DNA of 64,000 bases from Pseudooceanicola endophyticus (GTDB lineage Bacteria; Pseudomonadota; Alphaproteobacteria; Rhodobacterales; Rhodobacteraceae), in NCBI RefSeq assembly GCF_018760365.1, contig NZ_JAHIAB010000013.1, forward strand, positions 62,001-126,000, given 5' to 3'. The notes under the pieces are model-generated. The model was not told the DNA's origin and did no database searches. It saw only the letters and a list, made by a program, of their open reading frames with translations. The translations under genes and the position numbers were made by a program. Positions 56,580 to 64,000 of this stretch are shown here, piece by piece (position 1 is the first letter of the stretch; the number at the start of each line of letters is the position of its first letter).

Positions 56580-57228
56580 TCACCCACTCTCGATCTCCTG
56601 GCTGGGCGAGGCCGCGCTGCTGGCCCAGACCCCCGGCCCCATGTCGCTGGAGGTGCAGCGCCGGGTCTGGACGCTGGAACGGCAGCTCGCCCCCTTGCCC
56701 GGGGTCGCCGACACGGTTCTGGGCGTGCATTCCGTTCTGGTGATGATGACCGACGATGCCGATCCCGAGGCGCTGATCGCCCGGCTGCACGCGTTCTGGT
56801 CCAATGCTACCGCCGATCCCCGCCCCGGTCGCCTGATCGAAGTGCCGGTCAGCTACGGCGGTGACACGGGGCCGGATCTGGGGCCGGTGGCAGACCATCA
56901 CGGCCTCTCGCCCCGGGCGCTGGCCGAACGCCACGCGGCGGGCACCTACACGGTCTTCGCGCTTGGCAGCCAGCCGGGCTTTGCCTATCTGGGCGGCCTA
57001 GATCCGGCGCTGGCGACCCCGCGCCTCGATAGCCCGCGCCTGCATGTCGAAGCTGGCAGCGTGGTGATCGGCGGAGCGCAGGCCGGCGTGATCTCGTGCA
57101 GCTCGCCCTCGGGCTGGCACATCATCGGGCGCACCGAAACCGTCTTCTTCGACCCGAACCGGGCCGAACCTGCACTTCTGGCTCCCGGCGACCGGCTGCG
57201 CTTTGTCCTCCAGGAGGTCCGCCCGTGA
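56572..57228 (+). CDS. pxpB: 5-oxoprolinase subunit PxpB-like (KipI/allophanate hydrolase subunit 1)
   Basis: 218 residues from ATG 56572. The PxpB/KipI domain is seen in GEAALLAQTPGPMSLEVQRR, the conserved VDTVLGVHSVLV-type strand, GVRIEVPVSYGGDTGPDLG-type region, and TVFALGSQPGFAYLGGL and SPSGWHIIGRT motifs near the end. PxpB-PxpC-PxpA use ATP to open 5-oxoproline (pyroglutamate) to glutamate. Overlaps pxpC by GTGA, so the two are coupled as expected for subunits of one enzyme. Confidence 0.9.
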   Translation: MADHPLSISWLGEAALLAQTPGPMSLEVQRRVWTLERQLAPLPGVADTVLGVHSVLVMMTDDADPEALIARLHAFWSNATADPRPGRLIEVPVSYGGDTGPDLGPVADHHGLSPRALAERHAAGTYTVFALGSQPGFAYLGGLDPALATPRLDSPRLHVEAGSVVIGGAQAGVISCSSPSGWHIIGRTETVFFDPNRAEPALLAPGDRLRFVLQEVRP

Positions 57229-58193
57229 TCCGCATCCACTCCCCCGGCCTGGGCGCCAGCGTGCAGGATCTGGGCCGCAGCGGCTGGCGCGCCATCGGCG
57301 TCGGCAGTGCCGGTGCCATGGACGCCCGCGCCCTGCGCATCGCCAACGCCCTGCTGAGCAATCCCGAAACCGCCGCCGGGATCGAATTCACCCTGGGCGG
57401 ATTTGAGATCGAGGCCGAGACCGATTGCGACATCTGCCTGGCCGGCCCCGAAGCCCAGGTCACCGTCGACGGCCAGCGCCAGCCGCGCTGGTGGGTGCGC
57501 ACCCTGCGGCGCGGCCAGCGGCTGCGCGCGGGCCATGCCCGCGACGGAATGCGGATCTATCTGGCCGTCGGCGGCGGGCTGGACCTGCCCGAGGTGATGG
57601 GCGCCCGCGCCACCGACCTCAAGGGCGGCTTCGGCGGGCTGGAGGGGCGGATGCTGCGCGCCGGCGACCGCCTGAAGGCCCTGCGGCCCCGGCTGGGCGC
57701 GAGCGAGCTGGGCTTTGGCCCCAGCCCGCGTGCCTTCCCGGACCTTTGGGATGCCCCGCAGACCCCGCTGCGCTTCATCCCCGGCGCCGAATGGGACGAC
57801 CACGATGCCGACAGCCAGGCGCTGTTCACCGGCACCGACTGGACCCTGTCGCCCCAGAGCAACCGCATCGGCTACCGGCTGGACGGCCCGGTGATGACGC
57901 CGCGCATCCGCCGGGAACTGCTTTCGCACGGGATCCTGCCGGGCACGATCCAGCTGCCGCCCTCGGGCCAGCCGGTGATCCAGATGCTGGATGCCAACAC
58001 GGCGGGCGGTTATCCCAAGCTGGGCGCGGTGATCGCCGCCGACCTGCCGCGCCTGGCGCAGGCGCCGCTGGGCCGTGCCCTGCGCTTTGCCCCCTGCTCC
58101 CCCGCCGAGGCCCGCGCCGCGAAGGCCGAGGAGGCCCGGATGATCGACACCCTGCGGCGCTGCACCGCCCCGTTCCGAGAGGACCGCCCGTGA
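57225..58193 (+). CDS. pxpC: 5-oxoprolinase subunit PxpC-like (KipA, carboxyltransferase fold)
   Basis: 322 residues from GTG 57225. Family motifs: GLGASVQDLGRSGWRAIGVG, GIEFTLGGFEIEAETDCDIC, AVGGGLDLPEVMGARATDL (the conserved glycine-rich turn), NRIGYRLDGP and the C-terminal GQPVIQMLDANTAGGYPKLG. Like many members it is annotated as biotin-dependent carboxyltransferase domain but needs no biotin. Works with PxpB. Its stop overlaps the next candidate ORF (GTGA). Confidence 0.9.
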   Translation: MIRIHSPGLGASVQDLGRSGWRAIGVGSAGAMDARALRIANALLSNPETAAGIEFTLGGFEIEAETDCDICLAGPEAQVTVDGQRQPRWWVRTLRRGQRLRAGHARDGMRIYLAVGGGLDLPEVMGARATDLKGGFGGLEGRMLRAGDRLKALRPRLGASELGFGPSPRAFPDLWDAPQTPLRFIPGAEWDDHDADSQALFTGTDWTLSPQSNRIGYRLDGPVMTPRIRRELLSHGILPGTIQLPPSGQPVIQMLDANTAGGYPKLGAVIAADLPRLAQAPLGRALRFAPCSPAEARAAKAEEARMIDTLRRCTAPFREDRP

Positions 58194-58384
58194 CCCCCGA
58201 AATCCTTGACAGCCCGCCGCGCCGGGCCCGCGCCTGCGGCCCCACCGTCCTGACGGCGGCACGGCACAGGCCCGCCACAGCTGCCCACCCGTGCGCCCTC
58301 CACCGCCCGTCGCAGCTTCATGCGCTGGCGGGCCGAGGCACGCCGCTGTACGATTTCCTGCCCCGCGAAAGGACCCAAGCATGA
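58190..58384 (+). CDS. Candidate small ORF, 64 residues, bridging pxpC and pxpA
   Basis: GTG 58190 overlaps the pxpC stop as GTGA and the ORF stop overlaps the pxpA ATG (ATGA at 58381), so a ribosome could move through it. Sequence begins VTPEILDSPPRRARACGPTV and is Arg/Pro/Ala-rich with little structure. In related clusters I recall a biotin carboxyl carrier and biotin carboxylase between pxpC and pxpA; this may be the scar of their loss that kept the coupling. Protein-coding status is uncertain. Confidence 0.3.
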   Translation: MTPEILDSPPRRARACGPTVLTAARHRPATAAHPCALHRPSQLHALAGRGTPLYDFLPRERTQA

Positions 58385-59139
58385 CCGCGATCGACGTGAA
58401 TTCGGATCTGGGCGAGGGCTATGGCCGCTACCGCATCGCCCCCGATGCCGAGCTGATGCCGCTGATCACCTCGGCCAACATCGCCTGCGGGGCCCATGCG
58501 GGCGATCCGATGGTGATGGATGAAACCGTGGCGCTGGCCTCGGCGCATCAGGTGAAGATCGGCGCCCATGTCGGCTATCCCGACCTGCCGGGCTTTGGCC
58601 GCCGCGCCATGGCCCTGTCGCTGCGCGAGCTGGAACTGACCACCATCGCCCAGCTGGGCACCCTGCGCGCCCTGGCCGAACACCGCGGCCAGAAGCTGAG
58701 CCATGCCAATTTCCACGGCGCGCTCGGCAACCTGTCCTTCGCCGACACGGATGTCGCCCGCACCCTGCTGAAGGCGGTGAAGGCGTTTGATCCGACGCTG
58801 AAATTCGTGGGCCTGCCCGAGACCGAGGCGGTGCGCGCCGCCGACCGGCTGGGGATCGAGGTCATCCCGTCCTTCCTGGCCGATCGCGGCTACAGCGCCC
58901 CGGGTCGGCTGGCACCGCGTGGCGTCCCCGGCGCGCTGATCACCGACACCGAGGCGGTCCGCCAGCGCGTTGCCGAGACGCTGGACACCGGCCTTCTGAC
59001 GCTGGTCGACGGCAGCAAGGTGGCGCTGCGGGCGCGCTCGGTGCTGGTGCACAGCGACACGCCCAGGGCGCTGGAGCTGGCCCATGCGATCCGGGCCGGC
59101 ATCGCCGATGCCGGGCTGACCATCGCCGCCTATGGCTGA
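58381..59139 (+). CDS. pxpA: LamB/YcsF (PxpA)-like lactamase subunit, divergent motif
   Basis: 252 residues from ATG 58381. Barrel motifs of the PxpA/YcsF family: VNSDLGEGYGRYRI, SANIACGAHAGDP, KIGAHVGYPDLPGFGRR and the C-terminal LVHSDTPRALELAHAIR. The segment usually VKPHGALYN is ANFHGALGN (residues 109-117): His112-Gly-Ala-Leu kept, Lys, Pro and Tyr changed. So it is a family member, but the substrate pocket probably differs from that of the housekeeping 5-oxoprolinase. Last enzyme gene of the operon; lysR follows 113 bases later. Confidence 0.88.
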   Translation: MTAIDVNSDLGEGYGRYRIAPDAELMPLITSANIACGAHAGDPMVMDETVALASAHQVKIGAHVGYPDLPGFGRRAMALSLRELELTTIAQLGTLRALAEHRGQKLSHANFHGALGNLSFADTDVARTLLKAVKAFDPTLKFVGLPETEAVRAADRLGIEVIPSFLADRGYSAPGRLAPRGVPGALITDTEAVRQRVAETLDTGLLTLVDGSKVALRARSVLVHSDTPRALELAHAIRAGIADAGLTIAAYG

Positions 59140-59252
59140 ACCTGCCGCCGTTTCGGGCAATGCGCTCCGAAACGGCGCCATACATTCCGAATTCTCATGC
59201 ATATCCGCCGGAAAGCTGGAAGAAACGGACTGAACAGCGCAGCGACCCGACG

Positions 59253-60161
59253 ATGACCAGCCAGATCACCCTCAAGCAGCTTGAAACGCTTTACTGGATT
59301 GCCCGGCTTGGCACCTTCGACCGGGCGGCGGCGCGGCTCTATACCTCCCAGTCGGCGGTTTCCAAGCGGATCGCCGAGCTGGAGCGCAGCTCCGGCATCG
59401 AGATCTTCGACCGCAGCGCCCGGGGCGCCCGGATGACCCCGCGCGGAGAGGAGCTCTACGAGATCGCCCGCGAGATGCTGGAGATGCAGGACCGCATCCA
59501 GGGCCTGCGCACCGGAGAGATCGACCAGCCCCGCCACCTGCGCATCGGCGTGACCGAGCTGACGGCGATGACCTGGCTGCCCCGGCTGATCACCGGCATC
59601 CAGCACCGGTTCGGCCAGACCCGGCTTTCCCCCAAGGTCGACATGTCGCGCAACCTCTTTGCCGAGCTGGAGCAGGACCAGCTGGACCTGATCATCGTGC
59701 CGCGCATGTTCAGCCTGCCCGATTTCGTCTCGGTGCCGCTGCGCGAGGTCGGCAACACCTGGATGGCGCGGCGCGGCCTGCTGGACGAGGACCGGGTCTA
59801 CAGCCTGCTCGACCTGGCCGAGCACCCGATGCTGATCCAGGGGCGGCAGTCGGGATCGGGGCTGTTCTACGACAAGTGGATGCGCAACCAGGGCATCCGC
59901 TTTCCCTCGACGCTGGTCTGCGATTCCATGACCGCGCTGCTGGGGCTGGTGGTCGCGGGGCTGGGGATCTCCTACCTGCCGAACCACTGCTTCCAGAGCC
60001 TCGTGGAAGACGGCAAGCTGAGCATCGTGCAAACCGACACGCCGCTGCCGGCGGTGCCCTATGTTGCGATGTACCGGCAAGACCGCCCGCATGCCTTCAT
60101 TCACCAGGTCGCCGAAATGGCCCGAGACTGCGCCAATTTCGACCAGAGCTACCAGGCCTGA
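59253..60161 (+). CDS. LysR-family regulator at the end of the TRAP/lactamase operon
   Basis: 302 residues from ATG 59253; the frame is open to 59160 but lacks an RBS there. The HTH is IARLGTFDRAAARLYTSQSA and VSKRIAELE; the effector domain follows (RIGVTELTAMTWLPRLITG, DLIIVPRMF). Same direction as the operon with a 113-base gap, so it may be expressed from its own or the operon's promoter. Probably senses the pathway substrate or an intermediate. Converges with the kinase gene, 6 bases away. Confidence 0.92.
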   Translation: MTSQITLKQLETLYWIARLGTFDRAAARLYTSQSAVSKRIAELERSSGIEIFDRSARGARMTPRGEELYEIAREMLEMQDRIQGLRTGEIDQPRHLRIGVTELTAMTWLPRLITGIQHRFGQTRLSPKVDMSRNLFAELEQDQLDLIIVPRMFSLPDFVSVPLREVGNTWMARRGLLDEDRVYSLLDLAEHPMLIQGRQSGSGLFYDKWMRNQGIRFPSTLVCDSMTALLGLVVAGLGISYLPNHCFQSLVEDGKLSIVQTDTPLPAVPYVAMYRQDRPHAFIHQVAEMARDCANFDQSYQA

Positions 60162-60167
60162 GGGGGA

Positions 60168-61082
60168 TCAGCCGCCCGGAACCGGGGCGGCGGGCGCAAG
60201 ATCGGGCGTAAGGGCGCCGCGCACGCCGATGACGGCGCTCGCAACCCGGTGCCCCTCGGCCACGGCCTCCCCGGGCGGGGCGCCGGCCAGCCGCCGCGCC
60301 AGGTAGCCCGCGTTGAAACTGTCGCCGGCGCCGGTGGTGTCGACCGGATCGACCCGGGGCAGCGGTGGCAGCGCGGTGATGCCCTGCGGGGTGCCCAGCA
60401 CCATCGGACCGCCGCCGTTCTTCACCACCACCTCTCGGGCGCCCAGCCCCAGGTAGCGCCGCGCGGTGGCCGCCGGGTCGGCATCGCCGAAATGCTGCGC
60501 CTCGTCGTCATGGCTGGGCAGCACGGTGCGGGCGGTGGCGGCGGCGCGGGTGATCCAGTGCCGCATCTGCGCGCCGTCCTCCCACAGCCGGGGCCTGAGG
60601 TTCGGATCGAAGACCACATGGCGGCCGCTGTCCGCCAGCAGCCCGACCAGCGTCTCGCGGCCCGCCTCGGGCAGGATCGCCAGCGTGATCCCCGAGACAT
60701 AGACGACATCGACCGCCGCGATCACCCGCGCCAGCGCCTCCCCGTCCTGCGCCAGCGCGCGCGCGGCAGACCTGTCGCGCCAGTAGGTAAAGCTGCGCTC
60801 GCCGTCCTGCAGGTCGATCATGTAGAGGCCCGGCACCCGGGTCGGATGCCGCGCGATGCTGCCCGTCCCCAGCCCCGCGGCCGCGAAGAAGGCCAGCATC
60901 GCCTCCGAGCGCGGATCGCACCCGACCTGCGTATGGTAGGACACCTGCCAGCCCGGCGGCACCAGCCGGGCCAGGTACCAGGCGGTGTTGAACGTGTCGC
61001 CGGCAAAGCCGGACCGCCACTGGTCGGGCTGTCCGGTGCCCGAAAGCTCGATCATGCATTCGCCGATAGAGGTGATCTTCAT
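60168..61082 (-). CDS. PfkB-family sugar kinase (2-keto-3-deoxygluconate kinase-like)
   Basis: 304-residue ribokinase-fold protein. N-terminal GECMIELSGTG with the substrate-binding GFAGDTFNTAWYLARL is typical of KdgK; the C-terminal PfkB signature is DTTGAGDSFNAGYLARRLAG with the catalytic Asp (GAGD), and VFDPNLRPRLW is the usual KdgK middle motif. It would phosphorylate 2-keto-3-deoxygluconate or a similar keto-sugar acid. Starts at ATG 61082 after a purine-rich GGGAAAG. Downstream of glpK (35 bases), in the same direction. Confidence 0.88.
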   Translation of the reverse strand: MKITSIGECMIELSGTGQPDQWRSGFAGDTFNTAWYLARLVPPGWQVSYHTQVGCDPRSEAMLAFFAAAGLGTGSIARHPTRVPGLYMIDLQDGERSFTYWRDRSAARALAQDGEALARVIAAVDVVYVSGITLAILPEAGRETLVGLLADSGRHVVFDPNLRPRLWEDGAQMRHWITRAAATARTVLPSHDDEAQHFGDADPAATARRYLGLGAREVVVKNGGGPMVLGTPQGITALPPLPRVDPVDTTGAGDSFNAGYLARRLAGAPPGEAVAEGHRVASAVIGVRGALTPDLAPAAPVPGG

Positions 61083-61117
61083 GGCTGCTTTCCCTTTCCT
61101 GTCGCCCGTGTCCCGCC

Positions 61118-62599
61118 TCAGCAGACCGGCACGGCGCGGGCGGCATCGACCGCCGCGCGCCAGGTTCGGCGCAGGCGGGCGCCCTGTTCGGGATCCAGCG
61201 CCGGGGCAAAGGTGCGGTCCTGCGCCGCCTCGACGGTCTCGGGGCAGATCCCGGCCTGCCGCCCGGCCAGCCAGGCGGCGCCGCGCGCCGTGGTTTCGGT
61301 ATCGCCGGGGCGCTGCACCGGCATCTCGAGGATGTCGGCGAGGAACTGCATCGTCCAGTCCGAGGCCGCCATGCCGCCATCGACCCGCAGCGCCCCGGGG
61401 CGCAGAGTCTCGGGCAGGTCGGCGATCATCGCATCCAGCAGGTCGCGGGTCTGGAAGCCGATGCTTTCCAGCATGGCGCGGGCGAATTCCGCCGGGCCGC
61501 TGCCGCGCGTCAGGCCGAACACCGCACCCCGGCATTCGGCATCCCACCAGGGCGCGCCCAGCCCCACGAAGGCCGGCACCAGCACCAGCCGCTGCGCGGG
61601 GTCTGCGGCCTCGGCCAGAAGCTGGCTGCGCGGCACCTGGTCAAGGATGCCCAGACCATCGCGCAGCCACTGCACCCCGGCACCGGCCACGAAGATCGAC
61701 CCTTCGAGCGCATAGCTGACCTGCCCGTCAAGCTGGCAGGCGATCGTCGTCAGCAGCCGGTGGGTCGAGCGGATCGGCTGCGCCCCGGTATTCAGCAGCG
61801 CAAAGCAGCCGGTGCCGTAGGTCGCCTTGATCGCCCCCGGCACCCGGCAGTTCTGCCCGAGCGCGGCGGCCTGCTGATCCCCGGCCACGCCGCGCAGCGG
61901 GATCGCCGCGCCGAACAGCCCCGCATCGGTGACACCATAGTCGGCGGCACTGTCGCGCACCTGCGGCAGCATCGCCTCGGGGATGTCGAACAGGCTGCAG
62001 AGCGTGCGGCTCCAGCGGCCCTTGTGGATGTCGTACAGCATGGTGCGGCTGGCATTGGTGGCGTCGGTGGCATGGATGCGCCCGCCGCTGAGATGCCACA
62101 GCAGGTAGCTGTCCATGGTGCCGAACAGCACCTCTCCGCGCTGCGCGCCCGCGCGCAGGCCGGGGACGTGATCCAGCAGCCAGCGCAGCTTGGTGGCCGA
62201 GAAATAGGGATCGGCGACCAGCCCGGTGCGAGCCCGCACCAGCTCTCGGACCGCGTCGTCCAGCGCGGCGCAGTCCGCCGCCGTGCGCCGGTCCTGCCAG
62301 ACGATGGCCGGATGCAGGGACCGCCCCGTGCGCGCATCCCAGACCACCACCGTCTCGCGCTGGTTGGTCAGCCCGATGCCGGCGATCCGCGCCGGATCGG
62401 TCGCGCTTTCACGCAGCACACGGCGCATCGTCTCCAGCACGGAGGCCAGCGTGGCCTCGGGGTCCTGCTCCACCCAGCCGCCCTGCGGGTAGCTTTGGGT
62501 GATCGGCAGTTGCGCGCTGGCCAGCGGCGTCAGCGCGGCATCGTAAAGGATCGTCCGGCTTGAGGAAGTGCCCTGGTCGATGGCGATGATCCGGCTCAT
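61118..62599 (-). CDS. glpK: Glycerol kinase
   Basis: 493 residues, standard length. FGGY-kinase motifs: IAIDQGTSSSRTILYD at the start, GGWVEQDPEA, GLTNQRETVVVWD with the glycerol-binding Arg, CRGAVFGLTRGSG and DGGMAASDWTMQFLADIL near the C-terminus. Phosphorylates glycerol to sn-glycerol 3-phosphate. Its ATG overlaps the glpD stop (ATGA), the common glpD-glpK pairing. Confidence 0.93.
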   Translation of the reverse strand: MSRIIAIDQGTSSSRTILYDAALTPLASAQLPITQSYPQGGWVEQDPEATLASVLETMRRVLRESATDPARIAGIGLTNQRETVVVWDARTGRSLHPAIVWQDRRTAADCAALDDAVRELVRARTGLVADPYFSATKLRWLLDHVPGLRAGAQRGEVLFGTMDSYLLWHLSGGRIHATDATNASRTMLYDIHKGRWSRTLCSLFDIPEAMLPQVRDSAADYGVTDAGLFGAAIPLRGVAGDQQAAALGQNCRVPGAIKATYGTGCFALLNTGAQPIRSTHRLLTTIACQLDGQVSYALEGSIFVAGAGVQWLRDGLGILDQVPRSQLLAEAADPAQRLVLVPAFVGLGAPWWDAECRGAVFGLTRGSGPAEFARAMLESIGFQTRDLLDAMIADLPETLRPGALRVDGGMAASDWTMQFLADILEMPVQRPGDTETTARGAAWLAGRQAGICPETVEAAQDRTFAPALDPEQGARLRRTWRAAVDAARAVPVC

Positions 62600-64000
62600 G
62601 CGGCGGGCCCTCCGGCACGCAGGGGCACCACGGCGGGCGGTTGCTGGGCCTGCATCCAGGCGTCGAGTGCGGCGACCTGCGCTTCCGTCATGCGCAGCAC
62701 CAGCTTGGTCCGCCGATGGGTGACGTCCTGAGCGCTGCGGGCATATTCGTGATCCATCAGCCAGCGGACCTCGGCCTCGGTCAGGGTGGCGCCGAAATGG
62801 CGGCCCAGATCGCCTTCGCTCCGGGCGCCCTCCAGCATCTTCCAGCATTCTGTGCCGTACTGGCGGAACAGCCGCGCCGCATGGGCCGCGCTCAGGAAGG
62901 GGAAATCGGCCTTCAGCCGGGCCAGGAGCGCGGGCCTGTCGGAGACCGCGAAATCACCGCCCGGCAGCGCCACCCCGGCGGTCCAGGCCGGGCCGGTCGT
63001 TGCAAGCTGCGGCGCCAGCAGGTCCACTGCCTGCTCGGACAGCCGGCGGTAGGTGGTGATCTTGCCGCCGAAGACCGACAGCAGCGGCGGCCCGGCGCCG
63101 TCCTGAAGCCGCAGCACGTAGTCACGGGTCGCCCGCGCGGCCTCGCCCGCGCCGTCGTCATGCAGCGGCCGGACGCCGGCATAGCTCCAGACCACGTCCT
63201 CGGCGCCCAGCGGGGTGGACAGGTAGCGGTTCACGAAGGCCAGCATGTAGTCGCGTTCGATCCCGGTGCAGACCGGCGGCTGGTCGGGGTCGCCATGATC
63301 CACATCGGTCGTCCCGATCAGCGAGAAGTCGTCCTCGTAGGGCAGGATGAACATGATCCGGCCATCCTCGCCCTGAAGGAAATAGGCCTTGTCGTGGTCC
63401 TGAAGCCGGGGCACGACGATATGGCTGCCGCGCACCAGGCGGACATGATCGCGGGTTGCCTGCCCCAGCGGGCCGCCCAGCACCTGCGCCACGGCGGGCC
63501 CGGCGGCGTTGACCAGCGCGCGGCTGCGCACGCTCCGGCGAACGCCGGTCTCGCTGTCCTCAAGCGTGACCTCCCACAGGCCGTCGGGGCCGCTGCGGGC
63601 CCCGGTCACGGTGGTGCGCGGGCAGATCACGGCGCCGCGCGCGGCGGCGTCGCGGGCGTTCAGCACCACCAGCCGCGCATCATCGACCCAGCAGTCGGAA
63701 TATTCGTAGGCGCGGGACAGGTGATCCTTCAGGATCCGCCCCTCGGGGCCGCGCCGCAGGTCCAGCCGCGTGGTGCCCGGCAGGATCTTCCGCCCCCCGA
63801 GGCTGTCATACAGGAACAGGCCCAGCCGCAGCACCCAGGCCGGGCGCCCACCGCCGCCGCCCAGCGGCAGCACGAAGCGCAGCGGCCAGCTGATGTGGGG
63901 CATGGCGCCCAGCAGCCGCTCGCGTTCGATCAGCGCCTCGCGCACCATGCGGAATTCGCGGTGTTCGAGGTAGCGCAGCCCGCCGTGAAACAGCTTGGTC
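62596..64000 (-). CDS. glpD: Aerobic glycerol-3-phosphate dehydrogenase, C-terminal 468 residues
   Basis: The frame is open at the window's right edge (KLFHGGLRYLEHREFRMV, where the family has the same sequence after its FAD motif), so the N-terminal FAD-binding part is outside. Visible: RLDLRRGPEGRILKDHLSRA-type region, VNAAGPAVAQVLGGP, the IGTTDVDHGDP motif and the C-terminal DAO_C domain (DHEYARSAQDVTHRRTKLVL). Oxidises glycerol 3-phosphate to dihydroxyacetone phosphate with electrons to quinone. Coupled to glpK. Confidence 0.93.
   Translation of the reverse strand, partial: TKLFHGGLRYLEHREFRMVREALIERERLLGAMPHISWPLRFVLPLGGGGGRPAWVLRLGLFLYDSLGGRKILPGTTRLDLRRGPEGRILKDHLSRAYEYSDCWVDDARLVVLNARDAAARGAVICPRTTVTGARSGPDGLWEVTLEDSETGVRRSVRSRALVNAAGPAVAQVLGGPLGQATRDHVRLVRGSHIVVPRLQDHDKAYFLQGEDGRIMFILPYEDDFSLIGTTDVDHGDPDQPPVCTGIERDYMLAFVNRYLSTPLGAEDVVWSYAGVRPLHDDGAGEAARATRDYVLRLQDGAGPPLLSVFGGKITTYRRLSEQAVDLLAPQLATTGPAWTAGVALPGGDFAVSDRPALLARLKADFPFLSAAHAARLFRQYGTECWKMLEGARSEGDLGRHFGATLTEAEVRWLMDHEYARSAQDVTHRRTKLVLRMTEAQVAALDAWMQAQQPPAVVPLRAGGPAA

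Overview
The window is about 64 kb of GC-rich (roughly two-thirds G+C) bacterial chromosome. Gene content points to the alphaproteobacterial family Rhodobacteraceae, close to Paracoccus: many solute transporters each paired with catabolic enzymes, a split methionine synthase, RsmB-type methyltransferase, PhoX and SoxR. I place it by gene content only; there is no rRNA or marker gene. I see no tRNA, rRNA, CRISPR array, phage or intact insertion sequence.

Layout. (1) 1-8608, + strand: one long run with a peptide-type ABC transporter (partial binding protein, two permeases, a double-ATPase), a DgcA/N-methylproline-demethylase-like flavoenzyme, a class III aminotransferase, a HAD hydrolase and an AsnC/Lrp regulator. 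(2) 8609-13906: an eroded stretch with a chimeric short-chain dehydrogenase/alpha-beta-hydrolase pseudogene, an ion channel, an ltrA gene cut by an in-frame stop, and 1.6 kb with no recognisable gene. (3) 13907-21312: a two-gene methionine synthase, PhoX behind a candidate Pho box, and an Old Yellow Enzyme homologue. (4) 21591-35414: two amino-acid ABC systems with linked dehydrogenases and local regulators (LysR, MarR, LacI), then an SPFH/NfeD-type pair. (5) 35459-44104: a cysteine-cluster protein, a Fic protein, a SoxR/VOC pair, a three-subunit gluconate-type dehydrogenase and an RsmB-like methyltransferase. (6) 44752-51311: a sulfate-ester (ats-like) cassette in which the sulfatase, permease and GntR regulator are open, but the binding protein, ATPase and formylglycine-generating enzyme are all broken. 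(7) 51687-60161: TRAP transporter, aminotransferase, RraA-type aldolase, PxpB-PxpC-PxpA lactamase and LysR. (8) 60168-64000, - strand: PfkB-family sugar kinase, glycerol kinase and partial glycerol-3-phosphate dehydrogenase.

The cluster I find most interesting is (7). A TRAP importer, a 5-oxoprolinase-type lactamase with an altered PxpA motif, a glutamate-type aminotransferase and a retro-aldol enzyme fit a route that opens a 4-substituted pyroglutamate, transaminates it and cleaves the 2-oxoacid to pyruvate plus a second carbonyl product. That is inference from neighbours, not shown by sequence.

Several operators are legible: a perfect 22-bp palindrome before the sulfatase-cassette gntR, tandem TGxGACCGGTATCA sites before the second amino-acid ABC operon, a SoxR-box-like element, a MarR-type inverted repeat, a GntR-type TGGTATACCA site, a 14+14-bp repeat over the fic start, and a 23-bp palindrome before the TRAP operon. 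All three intact binding-protein genes are followed by a strong hairpin before the permease gene.
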